64,000 nucleotides of DNA, taken from NCBI GenBank assembly GCA_016712635.1, contig JADJQS010000010.1, forward strand, positions 3,185 through 67,184, written 5' to 3'. Made by a program: the position numbers and the translations under genes. The DNA is from Gammaproteobacteria bacterium (GTDB lineage: Bacteria > Pseudomonadota > Gammaproteobacteria > SZUA-140). This document shows, piece after piece, positions 1-7,646 of the stretch. The notes under the pieces were generated by a model that was not told the origin of the DNA, made no database searches, and saw only the letters and a program-made list of their open reading frames with translations. Position 1 is the first letter of the stretch; every line of letters begins with the position of its first letter.

Positions 1-597
1 GCTGCCGTCACGCCACTTCTTGAGCTGATTGACGAGATAGACGAACTTCTGCTGGCCGATCATCGGGTAGATCGGATCCACGCCGCGGCCGTTGTAGTCG
101 TGGCACGAACGGCATCCGGAAATGCCCCGGTCGATGTCGCCATAGCTGACGAGCGCCAGACCCAGATGCGTCTGCCCCGTTTGTATGCCGCTGGCCGCCA
201 GTTCCTTGATGTTGGAACCGCCGCCCACTGTACCCGGCTCGCTCAGGAGATGCGCGTACGCCGCGACATCGCGCCGATCCTCCGGGCTCAGGCCCTTGGC
301 ATTGGCGTTCGCGATGAACATGGTGGTGTCCATGCGCTTGTCGGTCGCGAAATCCTCCAGCTGCTTGACCAGGAACTGGGTGATCTGGCCCGCCAGGCGC
401 GGCGTCCCCATCATGTCGTTGCCCATGCCGTCTTCGCCATGACAGCTGGTGCAGGCCGGCACGGAGCCTTTGCCTTCCTTGAAGATCTTTTCACCGTTAC
501 TCAGATCCGCCGCAACCTCCGCGGCAAAGACTTGGGGTATCGCCAAGACCAGAGCAACACCGCTGATTACCGCAGCCAGGACCGTTACGCGTCGCAT
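1..597 (-). CDS. Diheme cytochrome c4-like protein, 3' end cut by window edge
   Basis: Reading the minus strand from an ATG at 597 gives 199 open codons that run off the left edge. A hydrophobic N-terminus ending near VFAAE is a Sec signal peptide, so the protein is periplasmic. Two c-type heme motifs are visible, CTSCH near residue 49 and CRSCH near residue 161. Each is followed by the G-Q-x(2-3)-F-x-(V/Y)-L-V-x-Q-L pattern of the two cytochrome c4 halves. The start is supported by GGAGGGGG just upstream. Cytochrome c4 carries electrons between the bc1 complex and terminal oxidases. The second heme's distal ligand region lies outside the window. Family assignment is confident; the exact partner is not known. 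Confidence 0.85.
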   Translation of the reverse strand, partial: MRRVTVLAAVISGVALVLAIPQVFAAEVAADLSNGEKIFKEGKGSVPACTSCHGEDGMGNDMMGTPRLAGQITQFLVKQLEDFATDKRMDTTMFIANANAKGLSPEDRRDVAAYAHLLSEPGTVGGGSNIKELAASGIQTGQTHLGLALVSYGDIDRGISGCRSCHDYNGRGVDPIYPMIGQQKFVYLVNQLKKWRDGS

Positions 598-803
598 TTG
601 ATGCCCCCTCCGAATCATTTTATTTTCTTGTTGCCAACACGCCGAATGGCACATGTTACGTACGTGATTCACCGCAGTCAACCGTTTCTCCGCCCTCTCC
701 GCGCCGTGGCCATTCACGCCATGAAGCTCACCACAAGGATCACGGCGAACCCATCGCCGCTCTCGTGATTCAGGAAACGGTTGTCGTCGAAGCTACGGGG
801 CTG

Positions 804-893
804 TCAGGTGCTCTTCTTGAACAGAAAAATGGCCAGACCAAAGGCCAGCACGAACCAAATGGCATACAGGATCAGAATGTCCCCGTTCGTCAT
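804..893 (-). CDS. 29-residue single-span membrane ORF
   Basis: This short minus-strand ORF has an ATG at 893, a strong GGAGGGGGG ribosome site directly upstream and a TGA at 804-806. The protein begins MTNGDILILYAIWF, continues as one hydrophobic helix and ends in a basic K-K tail, so it should be a bitopic inner-membrane peptide. Its size and shape resemble small accessory subunits of respiratory oxidases, such as those of cytochrome bd or cbb3, and it precedes a cytochrome c gene on the same strand. I do not recognise the family; any link to an oxidase is inference from context. A good promoter lies about 75 bases upstream. Confidence 0.6.
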   Translation of the reverse strand: MTNGDILILYAIWFVLAFGLAIFLFKKST

Positions 894-966
894 CTTACCC
901 CCCTCCAGATAATGATTTTTTGGCGCAGCCTTTGGACGGCCGCTGTCGGATTTTTGTAATGGCAGT

Positions 967-995
967 TGTATAGCATGCGGGATTTTTCATTGCAA
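967..995 (-). promoter_or_regulatory. Sigma-70-type promoter for the 29-residue membrane ORF
   Basis: On the minus strand a -35 box TTGCAA (990-995) and a -10 box TATACA (967-972) are separated by exactly 17 bases. Transcription would start near 960, roughly 65 bases before the ATG at 893, and could continue into the cytochrome gene. The evidence is consensus match only. Confidence 0.5.
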
Positions 996-1158
996 GTCCC
1001 GCGCCCCGAGCCGGGGCCTGGCGAAACCCGACCGCACTGTTCGAAATTGATCGGGAAATCCCGGGCTTGACCCGCAACGGACGATTGCCCGCGGGATGAC
1101 CTCCGCGCCGTTACTGGGGTAGAATCTTGCTCCTTTTCAGAGAGCCGCTCATAACCCC

Positions 1159-2604
1159 GTGAACAACGTACCGCAGATGCATGCCTGGCTGAAAAAACTC
1201 TACGCCTACTGGGGAATCCCGGCACTCGCACTGTGGCTGGGAATCGTGCTCACCGCCGGACTGCTCCGCTTCGACCCCTACGGCATCGGTGAACCGGCCG
1301 CGCACGCCCTCCTCCTCGCGTGGTCGGTCAGCGAGCGCGTCATCAGCACCGCGCTCGTCATGGGCATGCCGGATCTGCGCGCCCTGTTCTTCACCGCCGT
1401 CGGCCTGTACTGGCCGGGCAGCCTGATCGCCGCCAAGGTCTTCACGCTGCTCGTGATAGCGGCGGTGGCGGCGCTGTTCTACCGCTGGAGCGTGCTTCAT
1501 GCCGGGCGTGAGAGCGCGCTCATCGCCACCGGCCTGCTGCTCATCGCTCCCGCGACCATCAGCCAGGCGGACAGCCTCGGCACCGGACCGTTTCTGCTGC
1601 TCGCCTTCGCCCTCGGACGCTGGCTGGACGTGGCCTACCGCCGCTCCCAGCGCGCGCTCGGGGGCTGGTATTTCCTGCAACTCCTGCTGATCCTGGTGGT
1701 CGTAAGCCTGCACCCCGCCGGGCTCGCCTATCCGCTGGCGCTGATCTGGGAATGGCGGAAAAACCCGCTCGACGCGCGCCAGCAGCGCCATGTCTATATC
1801 GGCGTCGGCATCAGCGTGACCTTCATCCTGCTGCTGCGCATGGGCTGGCGCGCGCTGGACTGGATGCACAACCCGGTCTACGCGCTGGCGCAGGCCGTAC
1901 TCGGCCCGGAAGCGGGCGGGGAGACCCTGCCCTGGATCGCCGGCCTGGCATGCGCCGGCATCCTGCTATACCTGCTGTGGACGGAACGGCGCGCCCTGTC
2001 CGCGGACTTCATGCCGCGCATACTGCTGGGCGGCGCCGTGCTCGGCCTGCCCGCCGCGGACGGCGGCTGGGCCATGGTCGCGCTCGCCGGGCTGCTCTAC
2101 CTCGGCGTGCCGCGCGTGATCGCCTTCAATCAGTCCTTCGGCGGCCGGAGCTTCGCGCGCCAGCGCGGCCTGGCGACGGCGGCGCTGTTCCTGACCGCAA
2201 TCCTCTTCATGCAGGCGAACAAGGCGCATCAGTATGCCGCGGCACAGAACCTGCTGTCCCCGACCGACCAGTTGATCCTGACGCTGGCGCTCGCGCTCGA
2301 GGACGTCCCCGCGGAGCAGGAGGTCGTCGCCATGAGCCAGTGGCCCGGCAAGACCACGCTGGCGATCAGGCGCCCCGCGCTGCCCTTGCCGCCGCCGTTT
2401 CCGGACGGCGCCACGCTGATGAAGAACATCCGGGGCGTGACGCACCTGATCTTCGATCCCTATGATCCCGCCAACAAATCACTGGCCGACAATCTTGCTG
2501 CCGTCAGCGGCTCGACGGAGACCGTCGCCCTGCAGGATGGCGGCGCCATCCTGCGCATCAGGGATTCCGCCGCTGCGGCAGCGCCCGCGGTGCCGGGACA
2601 CTGA
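1159..2604 (+). CDS. Polytopic membrane protein of unknown function (glycosyltransferase-39-like architecture)
   Basis: The 481-residue product has about ten hydrophobic segments in its first 350 residues and a soluble C-terminal domain of about 120 residues. This shape resembles the PMT/ArnT-like lipid-linked glycosyltransferases, but the usual Asp-Glu motif of the first periplasmic loop is not seen, so enzyme activity cannot be claimed. The start taken is a GTG; an ATG 18 bases downstream at 1177 is an alternative, and neither has a strong ribosome site. The end is Ala-rich. The gene stands alone, divergent from the small membrane ORF and convergent with mutM. Confidence 0.7.
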   Translation: MNNVPQMHAWLKKLYAYWGIPALALWLGIVLTAGLLRFDPYGIGEPAAHALLLAWSVSERVISTALVMGMPDLRALFFTAVGLYWPGSLIAAKVFTLLVIAAVAALFYRWSVLHAGRESALIATGLLLIAPATISQADSLGTGPFLLLAFALGRWLDVAYRRSQRALGGWYFLQLLLILVVVSLHPAGLAYPLALIWEWRKNPLDARQQRHVYIGVGISVTFILLLRMGWRALDWMHNPVYALAQAVLGPEAGGETLPWIAGLACAGILLYLLWTERRALSADFMPRILLGGAVLGLPAADGGWAMVALAGLLYLGVPRVIAFNQSFGGRSFARQRGLATAALFLTAILFMQANKAHQYAAAQNLLSPTDQLILTLALALEDVPAEQEVVAMSQWPGKTTLAIRRPALPLPPPFPDGATLMKNIRGVTHLIFDPYDPANKSLADNLAAVSGSTETVALQDGGAILRIRDSAAAAAPAVPGH

Positions 2605-2652
2605 TCGGAACCCCGCTGCGTCGCGCCCCAGGATGGACAGGGCGCCGCCGCG

Positions 2653-3468
2653 TCAATGCTGGCAGCGCGCGCAGTAATAACTCGCGCGCTGCCCCTGCCG
2701 GATGCAGCGGACAGGTTGCCCGCAGTGAACGCAGGGCTCGGCCGCGCGCCCGTACACGGCGAGCCGGATCCGGAAATAACCCGGCTCCCCGGTCCCGTGA
2801 TAGTAGTCGCGCAGCGTGGTCCCTCCCTGCGCGATCGCCTCTTCCAGCACCGCGCGGATGGCGGCGGCGAGGGCGTGATAGCGCGGCGCGGAAATGCGCC
2901 CGGCCGCGCGCAGCGGATGGATACCGGCGCGGAAAAGGGCCTCGTTCGCATAGATGTTGCCGACACCGGCGACAATGCCGGCATCCATGATGAAGAGTTT
3001 CACGGCGGTGCGGCGCCCGCGCGCCGCGGCGTGGAGATAGGCGCCGCCGAATTCTCCGCCGAGCGGCTCCGGGCCGATGCCCCGCAGCAGCTCATGCGTT
3101 CCAGGGTCGCCCTCGACCCACAGCATCAGGCCGAACCGGCGCGGGTCGCGAAAACGCAGACACACGCCGCCCGAGCACAGTATGTCGACATGATCGTGTT
3201 TCTGCGCGGGCAGTTCCGGCGCGACGATGCGCAGGCTGCCGGACATGCCGAGGTGGATCAGTACGCTGCCGGCGTCGGTGCGCAGCAGCAGGTACTTGCC
3301 GCGCCGCGCCACCTCCCGGATGACCTGTCCGGGCAATGCCCGCTCCAGCCGGCGCGGCAGCGGCCGGCGCAGGCGGCGGTTGCGCACGCGCAGCTCCAGC
3401 ACGCGCCGGCCGCGCAGGTGGTGCTCAATGCCGCGCCGGGTGGTTTCGACTTCCGGGAGTTCTGGCAT
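2653..3468 (-). CDS. mutM: Formamidopyrimidine-DNA glycosylase
   Basis: The 271-residue protein excises 8-oxoguanine and formamidopyrimidines and nicks the abasic site. It starts MPELPEVE, giving the catalytic N-terminal proline and glutamates after Met removal. The conserved lysine lies in RRGKYLLL near residue 58. The C-terminus carries a C-x2-C-x16-C-x2-C zinc finger (CVHCG ... CARCQ). Length is normal for the family. A 46-base gap separates its start from the stop of the upstream gene at 3515, so it may be the last gene of the ABC transporter operon. With mutY in the same window, two parts of the GO repair system are present. Confidence 0.97.
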   Translation of the reverse strand: MPELPEVETTRRGIEHHLRGRRVLELRVRNRRLRRPLPRRLERALPGQVIREVARRGKYLLLRTDAGSVLIHLGMSGSLRIVAPELPAQKHDHVDILCSGGVCLRFRDPRRFGLMLWVEGDPGTHELLRGIGPEPLGGEFGGAYLHAAARGRRTAVKLFIMDAGIVAGVGNIYANEALFRAGIHPLRAAGRISAPRYHALAAAIRAVLEEAIAQGGTTLRDYYHGTGEPGYFRIRLAVYGRAAEPCVHCGQPVRCIRQGQRASYYCARCQH

Positions 3469-3514
3469 GGGAAACCGGTGCGATCTATACGCAGTTGCGC
3501 GCTGCGCGTGGCCG

Positions 3515-4384
3515 TCACTCGGCGGTCGCGGCGGCGGCCGGCACCGGCGCGGACAGCAAACGCCGCGCCTGCTCCGGGGTCAGGTGATAGCGCAGTCCGA
3601 GATCCGCGCGCGCCAGCACCAGCTCCGGCTCGGCCTCCAGCAGGAGGAACTCGAGCGGCGCGGCGCCGGAGTCAAAGGATACCTTGATCAGGCCCCGGGA
3701 CGGCTCTCCCGCATAGCGGTCCACCTCCACGGCCTGCGCCTGGCGCCACGCATCGACGAATTCGTTGAGCGCGTCCATCGACGGCTGCCGTACCGCCGGC
3801 GCGAGCGTCCAGACTCCCTCCGCGCGGGTGACACTGAACTCCGGCAGACTGATCCGCCCGGGAACATCGGGCAACGGCAACAGCCGGTTGGAGACGAACG
3901 CCGTGAAATCCGACTGCAGGCGATAGAAATAGTCGCCGTCGACCAGATGCACGGTGGCGCCGTTGCGCACGTAGCGGCGATTGTCGATCGGTTCGCTGTC
4001 GCCGAAGGCGAGTTCGACGTCGTTGAGGCGCAACAGGGAGGCGGGAGAATCGAGATGGAACTTGGCCAGGTCGAGGGCGCCGGCGGCGAACTGCGCGCGG
4101 CTGTCGGCCCGGACGATCCCGAGCAGGGCTTCGATCCGGAATTCGTTGGCGTGGGCGGCGACCGGCGCGCGCATCATCCAGACGCCCTGGTCCTTGTCCA
4201 GGCGGATCTCGTCGCCGCGCTGCGTGCGGATCACCACATGTTCGACGTCGGCCGGAGACAGCGCGGTCAGCCTGGGCTGCTCTGCCGGTGCTTCGATTCC
4301 GGGCTCCCAGAAGACCAGCGCCGCGAGAGCCGCCGCCAGCCCCAGCAAACCCAGATTCAGCACATTGCGCGCATTCATGCGCAT
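3515..4384 (-). CDS. DUF4340 protein of a Gld-like ABC system
   Basis: This 289-residue protein has one N-terminal transmembrane helix (about residues 9-26) followed by a soluble periplasmic region of beta-rich repeats, as in DUF4340 proteins. The start is 5 bases after the stop of the GldG-like gene at 4389, so the two are translated together. Proteins of this type occur as the last member of ATPase-permease-GldG-DUF4340 operons in many proteobacteria. Their substrate is unknown. The fold assignment rests on operon position and overall pattern rather than a diagnostic motif. Confidence 0.8.
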   Translation of the reverse strand: MRMNARNVLNLGLLGLAAALAALVFWEPGIEAPAEQPRLTALSPADVEHVVIRTQRGDEIRLDKDQGVWMMRAPVAAHANEFRIEALLGIVRADSRAQFAAGALDLAKFHLDSPASLLRLNDVELAFGDSEPIDNRRYVRNGATVHLVDGDYFYRLQSDFTAFVSNRLLPLPDVPGRISLPEFSVTRAEGVWTLAPAVRQPSMDALNEFVDAWRQAQAVEVDRYAGEPSRGLIKVSFDSGAAPLEFLLLEAEPELVLARADLGLRYHLTPEQARRLLSAPVPAAAATAE

Positions 4385-4388
4385 GGCG

Positions 4389-5798
4389 TCAGCGCCGCCG
4401 CCGGCGCAGCCAGATGAACAGGCCGCTGCCGAACAGCAGCGCCGGCACCAGCAGCAGGAATCCGAATCCGATCACCGCCGTGCCGGTCCTGGAGAGCTGC
4501 AGGGAGAGGTCGGGCGCGGTGCGCGCGGGGATGTCGATCAGTACGTCGTCACTGCTCAGCCAGTTGACGATGTTGAACGCCAGCTGCTGATTGCCGCCCA
4601 TGCCGAGAAAACCGTTGGACAGGAAATCGCCGTCGGCGATGACCACCGCGCGCTGGGTCTTCACCTCCGCTGCCGGCGCGGCGTCGGCCGGCTCCCCGCC
4701 GGCGGCGGACCCCGGCGGCCGGGACAGCGCGAAACCGATCGACACCGGCCCCGGCAGATCGGAGCCCTCGTCATAGACGATCTTGCCGGACACCTCGCCG
4801 GTCTCCAGCCACGTATTGGACAGCGTCTCCAGCAGCGTCGTCGCACTCCACTGTCCGCCCTCCACGGCCCGCAGGCCGCCTGCAAGAGGAAACAGGGTGT
4901 TCAGCTCGAAATCGCGCGTGATCGCGTGTTCCGGATAGCTCGCGACCAGCGCGACGCGCGGGTCGTCGGTGCCAAACAGCATCTGGCCCACCTGGGAGAC
5001 GTTGGGATCCACCACGATGCCGGGCTCGAGGCGCACACCGAGGACCTGCGCCAGCGGCCCGAGCCCGTGCGCGCCCTGGCCGGGATCGGCCAGCCAGAGC
5101 AGATTGCCGCCGCGCGCGAGATATTCCAGGATGAGTTCCGCCTCGCCCGGCAGCAGGTCGACCTGCGGGGCCGCGATCACCAGCACGGTGGTGTCCGGCG
5201 ATATCCCGCGGCTCACCGCCAGATTGACCTCGCCGATCCTGAAGCCCTTGCCCTCCAGCTGGCGCGCCCAGGCCGAGACGTCGAAGTTCTGCGCCGCCAG
5301 CGCGCTGCGTTCGCCGTGCCCGGTCAGGAACGCGAGCCGGCGCTCGCCGCCGCGCGCCAGGCGCTGCAGTGCATTGGTGAGGCCGTTTTCGCTCACGTCG
5401 CGCAGCTGCTCGCGGCGCCCTTCGTACTCGATGACCAGCTCGCCGTCGGCGGTGATGTTGAGCTCGCGCACCTTCTGCGGCTCGAGATCGGGATTGATGA
5501 AGGCGAGCGTCACGTCGGGCTTGTGGCGCTGATAGCGGCCGACCAGCTCCGCCACGTGCCTGCGCACCAGCGGCGAGGTCTCGCGCACATAGGCGGTAAC
5601 CGTCACAGTCCCCGGCAGCCGGCCGACCAGTTCGACGCTGGCCGGTGACAACGTGTTGCGTCCGCTCGCCGTCCAGTCCGCCTGGTATACGTAACGCGTG
5701 CTGAGCCAGCCCAGCAGGCCGGTGACCAGCAGCAGCAGGACGACGAAGGCAAGATTCTGCCAGCGCAGCAGCCGGCGGGAACGTGCGGTCACTTTCAT
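4389..5798 (-). CDS. GldG-like periplasmic component of an ABC transporter
   Basis: The 469-residue protein has an N-terminal membrane anchor (about residues 16-35), a long extracytoplasmic domain and a second hydrophobic segment near the C-terminus followed by an Arg-rich tail. This is the layout of GldG / 'ABC-type uncharacterized transport system' proteins. The region around LAFLTGHGERS and VLVIAAPQ matches the intracellular-transport-like domain of the family. It lies 16 bases downstream of the permease gene. In Bacteroidetes the homologue belongs to a gliding-related exporter; in gammaproteobacteria the function is not established. Confidence 0.87.
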   Translation of the reverse strand: MKVTARSRRLLRWQNLAFVVLLLLVTGLLGWLSTRYVYQADWTASGRNTLSPASVELVGRLPGTVTVTAYVRETSPLVRRHVAELVGRYQRHKPDVTLAFINPDLEPQKVRELNITADGELVIEYEGRREQLRDVSENGLTNALQRLARGGERRLAFLTGHGERSALAAQNFDVSAWARQLEGKGFRIGEVNLAVSRGISPDTTVLVIAAPQVDLLPGEAELILEYLARGGNLLWLADPGQGAHGLGPLAQVLGVRLEPGIVVDPNVSQVGQMLFGTDDPRVALVASYPEHAITRDFELNTLFPLAGGLRAVEGGQWSATTLLETLSNTWLETGEVSGKIVYDEGSDLPGPVSIGFALSRPPGSAAGGEPADAAPAAEVKTQRAVVIADGDFLSNGFLGMGGNQQLAFNIVNWLSSDDVLIDIPARTAPDLSLQLSRTGTAVIGFGFLLLVPALLFGSGLFIWLRRRRR

Positions 5799-5814
5799 GT
5801 CGGGGTCCGCATGC

Positions 5815-6567
5815 TCAATGCTGCAGCCGGTAGGAATCCAGCCGGCGGATGCTGAGGATGACGAAGAGCGCGCTCAGCAGCAGGTAGTAGGCCACATCGG
5901 TGCTGTTGAACACCCCCTTGAGGAGGGATTCGTAATGGCGCAGCAGGGACAGATAGCCCAGGACATCGCTCCCCTTGCTGGCGGCAGTCCCGCTCCAGTC
6001 CACGATCCACAGCAGCAGGAGCACGCCGAAGGTGCTGATCGCGGCGATCACCGGCTGCGCGGTCAGCGTGGACATGAACAGTCCGACGGCGGCGAAACCC
6101 GCCAGCAGCAGAAACAGCCCGATCAGGCCGGAGGCGAGGATGCCGAAATCGAGCGTCCCGCCCAGCAGCAGCGCGCACGGCAGCAGGGCGATCAGCAGCA
6201 GCTGGATGAGCAGGAATCCGAGTACGCCGCAATACTTGCCGAGGATGATCGCGGTCATCGAGACCGGGGCGGAGAACAGCAGGCTCAGCGTCTGGTTACG
6301 CAGCTCGTCGCTCACCAGCCGCATGGTCAGCAGCGGCACCACCAGCAGCAGGATGAGCGCCGCGTTGCCGAAGGTCGGCGCGACGACGATCTCGGTGAGT
6401 CCCGGCGCGCCCGGCAACTGCGGCAGGCGCGGCTGGATCTGCAGGAAGAAATCCACCTGCACCAGGAACAGGTAGGCGACGATGATCTGCACCACCGCCA
6501 GCACGGTCCACGCCAGGGGGGAGAAGAACAGGCTACGCAGCTCGCGCGCCGCGATCGTCCCGATCAT
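5815..6567 (-). CDS. ABC-2 type permease, GldF-like
   Basis: The start is an ATG at 6567 whose first base pairs overlap the ATPase stop as ATGA. The 250-residue product has six hydrophobic helices and ends just after a short basic tail, the normal size and topology of an ABC-2 permease. The N-terminal stretch ARELRSLFFSPLAW is typical of GldF-type permeases. It should form the membrane channel for the ATPase encoded upstream and act with the GldG-like and DUF4340 proteins downstream. Confidence 0.92.
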   Translation of the reverse strand: MIGTIAARELRSLFFSPLAWTVLAVVQIIVAYLFLVQVDFFLQIQPRLPQLPGAPGLTEIVVAPTFGNAALILLLVVPLLTMRLVSDELRNQTLSLLFSAPVSMTAIILGKYCGVLGFLLIQLLLIALLPCALLLGGTLDFGILASGLIGLFLLLAGFAAVGLFMSTLTAQPVIAAISTFGVLLLLWIVDWSGTAASKGSDVLGYLSLLRHYESLLKGVFNSTDVAYYLLLSALFVILSIRRLDSYRLQH

Positions 6568-7529
6568 GCCGCCTCCGCGGGCGCCGCGTGGGCGTCCGTC
6601 CCTGCCACGTCCCGGCTGGTGATGTCGACGAAGATCTGTTCCAGCGATTTGCGTTCGGGCACCAGCTCGTACAGCCGCCAGCCGCCGGCCAGCGCCCGTT
6701 CGAGCAGCGCGTCGGTGATATCGCCGGCCGGATCGCAGCGCAGGCGCAGGCGCCCCGCGCCGAGATCCTCCACCTCCTGCACGCCGGGCAGGCGCGCCAG
6801 CTCCGCCGCCGCCGGCGGGTTGCGGAAGGCGGCGCACAGGGCGGACACCGGCTGATGCGCCAGGTTGTCGATGGTATCGCTGAACACCAGGCGTCCGCGA
6901 TGGATGATCTGCACGCGGTCGCACACCGCCTGCACCTCGGGCAGGATGTGGGTGGACAGGATCACGCTGTGTTCGCCGCCCAGTTCGCGGATGAGGGCGC
7001 GGATCTCGCGGATCTGGATCGGATCGAGCCCGACGGTCGGCTCGTCCAGGACCACCACCGCAGGTGCATGGATGATCGCCTGGGCGATGCCGGTGCGCTG
7101 CTGGTAGCCTTTGGAAAGGTTGCCGATCAGGCGCCGGCCCACTTCGGTCAGGCCACAGCGCTCCTTGGCGCGGTCCACCGCGCCGCGCCGCTGCTCGCGC
7201 GGTATGCGGTTCAGGCGCGCGCAATAGGCGAGATATTCATCGACCGTCAGCTCGCGGTAGAGCGGGGGCTGCTCGGGGAGGTACCCCAGCGCCGACTTGG
7301 CGGCCTCGGGCTCGTCGAGGATGTCGCGCCCGCTGATCAGCACGCGCCCCGCGCTCGGCGCCAGGTTCCCGCTGATGATCTGCATGGTCGTCGATTTTCC
7401 GGCGCCGTTCGGGCCGAGGAAGCCGAGCACCTCGCCGCGCCGGACCTCGAAGCTGATATCGTCGACGGCGAGCAGCGGGCCGTAGCGGCGCGACAGGCGC
7501 TCGACCCTGATCAGGTTGTCCGAATCCAT
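6564..7529 (-). CDS. ABC transporter ATP-binding protein, GldA-like
   Basis: This 321-residue cytoplasmic ATPase drives the transporter. The Walker A motif GPNGAGKST is near residue 40, the signature region is LSKGYQQR, and Walker B is VVVLDEPT. The switch His is in LSTHIL. A C-terminal extension of about 90 residues is typical of the GldA/CcmA-like subfamily. It is the first gene of a four-gene operon (6564, 5815, 4389, 3515), with a four-base stop-start overlap to the permease. It is divergent from the HyuA gene; the 117 bases between carry the promoters for both. Confidence 0.95.
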   Translation of the reverse strand: MDSDNLIRVERLSRRYGPLLAVDDISFEVRRGEVLGFLGPNGAGKSTTMQIISGNLAPSAGRVLISGRDILDEPEAAKSALGYLPEQPPLYRELTVDEYLAYCARLNRIPREQRRGAVDRAKERCGLTEVGRRLIGNLSKGYQQRTGIAQAIIHAPAVVVLDEPTVGLDPIQIREIRALIRELGGEHSVILSTHILPEVQAVCDRVQIIHRGRLVFSDTIDNLAHQPVSALCAAFRNPPAAAELARLPGVQEVEDLGAGRLRLRCDPAGDITDALLERALAGGWRLYELVPERKSLEQIFVDITSRDVAGTDAHAAPAEAA

Positions 7530-7646
7530 TGGCGGCAGTTATGGGTTTGTTATTTACCGTGGAAGATGGGAACGCCCGGCAGAAATTCAAGCGCCCGTCT
7601 ACAATAGAGCATATGACCGGGCGCGGCGCAAACAGTTCGGCGTGAT

